From NCBI GenBank assembly GCA_031265345.1, contig JAISCU010000213.1:1-17467 (forward strand): a DNA stretch of 17,467 bases. Reading direction: 5' to 3'. Source of the stretch: Bifidobacteriaceae bacterium. GTDB lineage: Bacteria; Actinomycetota; Actinomycetes; Actinomycetales; WQXJ01. The position numbers and the translations under genes are program-made. Below, piece by piece: positions 15,680 through 17,467 of the stretch. Within the stretch, counting starts at the first letter, position 1. Each line of letters opens with the position of its first letter. The notes under the pieces are model-generated. The model was not told the origin of the DNA and did not search any database. It worked only from the letters and a program-made list of their open reading frames with translations.

Positions 15680-17257
15680 ATGGCGGATGACCTGCCGCTG
15701 GACCCGTCCGGCAGGATAGCTCTGGCAGAGGGAAAGACGTTCGAGTACAAGCGGGACTTGTCCAGCCCCGACGAGGCGTTGGAATCTGTCGTTGCGTTCG
15801 CCAACTCGGCCGGGGGCAGGCTGGTCATCGGCGTCGCCGATTCGGGCGAGGTTGTCGGCGTGGTCGATCCGCTACTCGAAGAAGGGCGGCTGACTAATCT
15901 GATCTCGGACTCGATCATGCCCCAGTTGCGCCCCACCGTCGAGTTGGTGCCCCTGGCGGGCAAGACCGTCCTGATCGCCAAAGTCTGGCTGGGCTCGCAG
16001 CGCCCGTATTACCTGAAGAGGCTCGGTCCGCGGCAAGGGGCGTACATCCGGGTCGGAGCGAGCGACCGGCAGGCCAGCGCGGCGATGGTCGCTGAGTTGC
16101 GCCGTTCCGCGGAGGGCATTTCTTTTGATCAGTTGCCAGCTTCGCGCGCCAAGTTCACCGATTTGGATATCCCGCTGATGGCCGGGCTGCTGGGGAGGAA
16201 TGTGGATCAACGGATGCTGCGGACACTGAGGCTGATCGTGGAGGACCAGGGTGAGTGGGTTCCCTCCAACGGCGGCGTGCTGGTCGGGTGCGAGCATCCG
16301 GAGATGTTCTTGCCCCACGCTTGGGTGCAGTGTGCCCGCTTCCGGGGCCCCCGGAAGCGGGACATCTCCGACAAAGCGAACATCCGGGGGCCGCTGCCAG
16401 CGGCCATCGACCAGGTCATGGCCTTCTTCCGCCGCCACGCCTTCCTGTCTTCGAAGTTCGGGGAGAGTCCCCGCCGCCAGGACGTGTGGTCGTTGCCGTT
16501 CGACGCGCTGGAAGAATTGGTCGTCAACGGGCTGGTGCATTCCAGCTACGACGACCATGGCACGCCTCTCAAGATCGCGTTCCGTGACGAGGCGATATCC
16601 ATCGAGAGCCCTGGTGGGCTGGTGCCCGGTCTGACCGTGGAAGACATGGTCGAGGGCACTTCGGTGATCCGCAACCCGGTCCTGGCGCGGGTATTCGAAG
16701 AGCTCGGGCACATCGAGCAGTGGGGGTCAGGCATTCCCGAGGTCATCCAGGACTTGGCCGAGGCGGGACTTCCGCCGCTCGGTATTGAGGAACGCCGCGA
16801 GCGGTTGAGGTTCACAATCGCGATTCCTAGCCACGATCCGCGCTATTTCGAGCCCACTTGGCGGTCGCGCCCACAGGGTGCGCCGGGAAGTACACGAGTC
16901 GCGCCCGAAAGTGCACAAGTCAATGCACAAGTCAGGCCGAAGAATGCACAAGTCAATGCACAAGTCAATCTCGACCATTCACGAGTGCCGGCCGGATTGG
17001 GACGGCATGGCGTGACGATTCTGGCGGCGCTGGCCCGCGGCCCGCTGAGCCGGGCGGAGACCCTCGGCGCCATTGGCCTCAAGAACACCTACCCCTCCCA
17101 CCGCCGTCACCTCATCCCGCTGATCGAGCGCGGCTTGGTCGGAATGACCAACCCCGACAACCCGACGGCCCACACCCAGGCTTACGCCCTGACCGGTCTC
17201 GGTAGGTCAGTCCTGGCAGCGGTCGCTGACCCCAGGGTGACCGAGGACGCTTCGTAG
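15680..17257 (+). CDS. AlbA_2/GHKL-type putative transcriptional regulator (Schlafen-like)
   Basis: The 525-aa protein starts with an AlbA_2 (Schlafen) domain, residues about 15-140: EGKTFEYKRDL, then AFANSAGGRLVIGVADSGEVVGV. A GHKL-like ATP-binding region follows (about 275-390) with an N-box E279/N283 in ELVVNGLVHSSY, IESPGGLVPGL, RNP and GSGIPEV. A hydrophilic linker with AQVN repeats (near 411-430) leads to a C-terminal winged helix (about 445-515). Proteins of this architecture are usually annotated as ATP-dependent helicase-like or transcriptional regulators, frequently in mobile or defence-rich regions; their biochemistry is poorly known. ATG 15680 follows AAGGAGG by 6 nt, an excellent signal. 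It stands alone, flanked by the two FitAB copies. Confidence 0.85.
   Translation: MADDLPLDPSGRIALAEGKTFEYKRDLSSPDEALESVVAFANSAGGRLVIGVADSGEVVGVVDPLLEEGRLTNLISDSIMPQLRPTVELVPLAGKTVLIAKVWLGSQRPYYLKRLGPRQGAYIRVGASDRQASAAMVAELRRSAEGISFDQLPASRAKFTDLDIPLMAGLLGRNVDQRMLRTLRLIVEDQGEWVPSNGGVLVGCEHPEMFLPHAWVQCARFRGPRKRDISDKANIRGPLPAAIDQVMAFFRRHAFLSSKFGESPRRQDVWSLPFDALEELVVNGLVHSSYDDHGTPLKIAFRDEAISIESPGGLVPGLTVEDMVEGTSVIRNPVLARVFEELGHIEQWGSGIPEVIQDLAEAGLPPLGIEERRERLRFTIAIPSHDPRYFEPTWRSRPQGAPGSTRVAPESAQVNAQVRPKNAQVNAQVNLDHSRVPAGLGRHGVTILAALARGPLSRAETLGAIGLKNTYPSHRRHLIPLIERGLVGMTNPDNPTAHTQAYALTGLGRSVLAAVADPRVTEDAS
16910..16972 (+). repeat. AQVN-coding short repeats in the regulator gene
   Basis: The decamer TGCACAAGTC occurs four times, two pairs with 12-nt steps, and encodes a linker built from AQVN and AQV units. 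Similar QV-rich repeats before the winged helix are a familiar feature of this protein architecture. Confidence 0.75.
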
Positions 17258-17326
17258 CTCACGGGAACGGGCCAGCACGTCGCCGGGGTCGGGCACCTCC
17301 GTGATTCGAGCCGCAGGTCCTGGAGC

Positions 17327-17467
17327 ATGCTGTTCGGCACCGTCCGAAACGTGCCCGGCGAGATGGGTTGGGCCGCTCTGCGCCAAGGCCTGGAGACCCG
17401 GGTGTTGCCCATGTTCATCGGCCGCGTGCTGCCGTTCGACATGGCCTGCACGGTCGCCTACGCGGAG
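17327..17467 (+). pseudogene. Chimeric remnant of a second FitAB pair, cut by window end
   Basis: ATG 17327 opens a frame of 47 codons still open at the end. Its first codons copy the antitoxin N-terminus (TVRNVP; 17338-17357 is identical to 14768-14787). After about seven further codons it becomes the toxin from the residue equivalent to A57 onward; 17393-17467 matches 15221-15295 with one mismatch in 75 nt. The antitoxin body and toxin N-terminus, including D5 and E42, are absent, so it cannot be a working PIN nuclease. The join is in frame. An internal deletion within a duplicated fitAB pair explains it best. Confidence 0.8.

Overview
The window is 17.5 kb of high-GC DNA in which every gene I can support lies on the + strand. 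Gene content and order point to an actinobacterium (Actinomycetota). NAD synthetase resembles the mycobacterial glutamine-dependent enzyme, the tryptophan gene sits behind a short leader with tandem Trp codons, and the block enolase - FtsB/DivIC - DUF501 - Ppx/GppA is a known actinobacterial neighbourhood. I cannot name a genus.

Layout: 263-2854 nadE, with a large Pro/Ala-rich expansion between its two domains. 2855-3482 is a gene-free spacer holding two converging arrays of 31-nt units. 3483-3632 is a tryptophan attenuator, followed by a fused chorismate-binding/glutamine amidotransferase gene (3633-5774). 5783-5867 is a strongly foldable element with two DnaA-box-like words. 5981-6385 is cytidine deaminase. 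6410-6645 is a second repeat array with a 42-nt period, sharing a 9-nt word with the first. 6826-8739 is a phosphohexomutase/phosphopentomutase homologue with several altered active-site motifs. 8866-10140 is enolase with a strong terminator.

10141-12305 looks like accessory DNA inserted between eno and the rest of its usual block. It holds a RelBE-type toxin-antitoxin pair and a 5'-truncated protein of BACON-like repeats. The block then resumes with the FtsB-like protein, DUF501 protein and Ppx/GppA, followed by a tRNA with anticodon TAA. From 14641 to the end the DNA is again accessory: a FitAB (VapBC) pair whose PIN toxin lacks one of its four acidic residues, an AlbA_2/GHKL (Schlafen-like) regulator, and a chimeric remnant of a second FitAB pair cut by the window end.

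The housekeeping genes cover NAD synthesis, tryptophan-branch chorismate use, pyrimidine/nucleoside salvage, glycolysis, division and polyphosphate/(p)ppGpp metabolism. The most unusual material is non-coding (the two related repeat families and the folded element). Next come genes that keep an open frame but have lost catalytic residues: the mutase and the PIN toxin.
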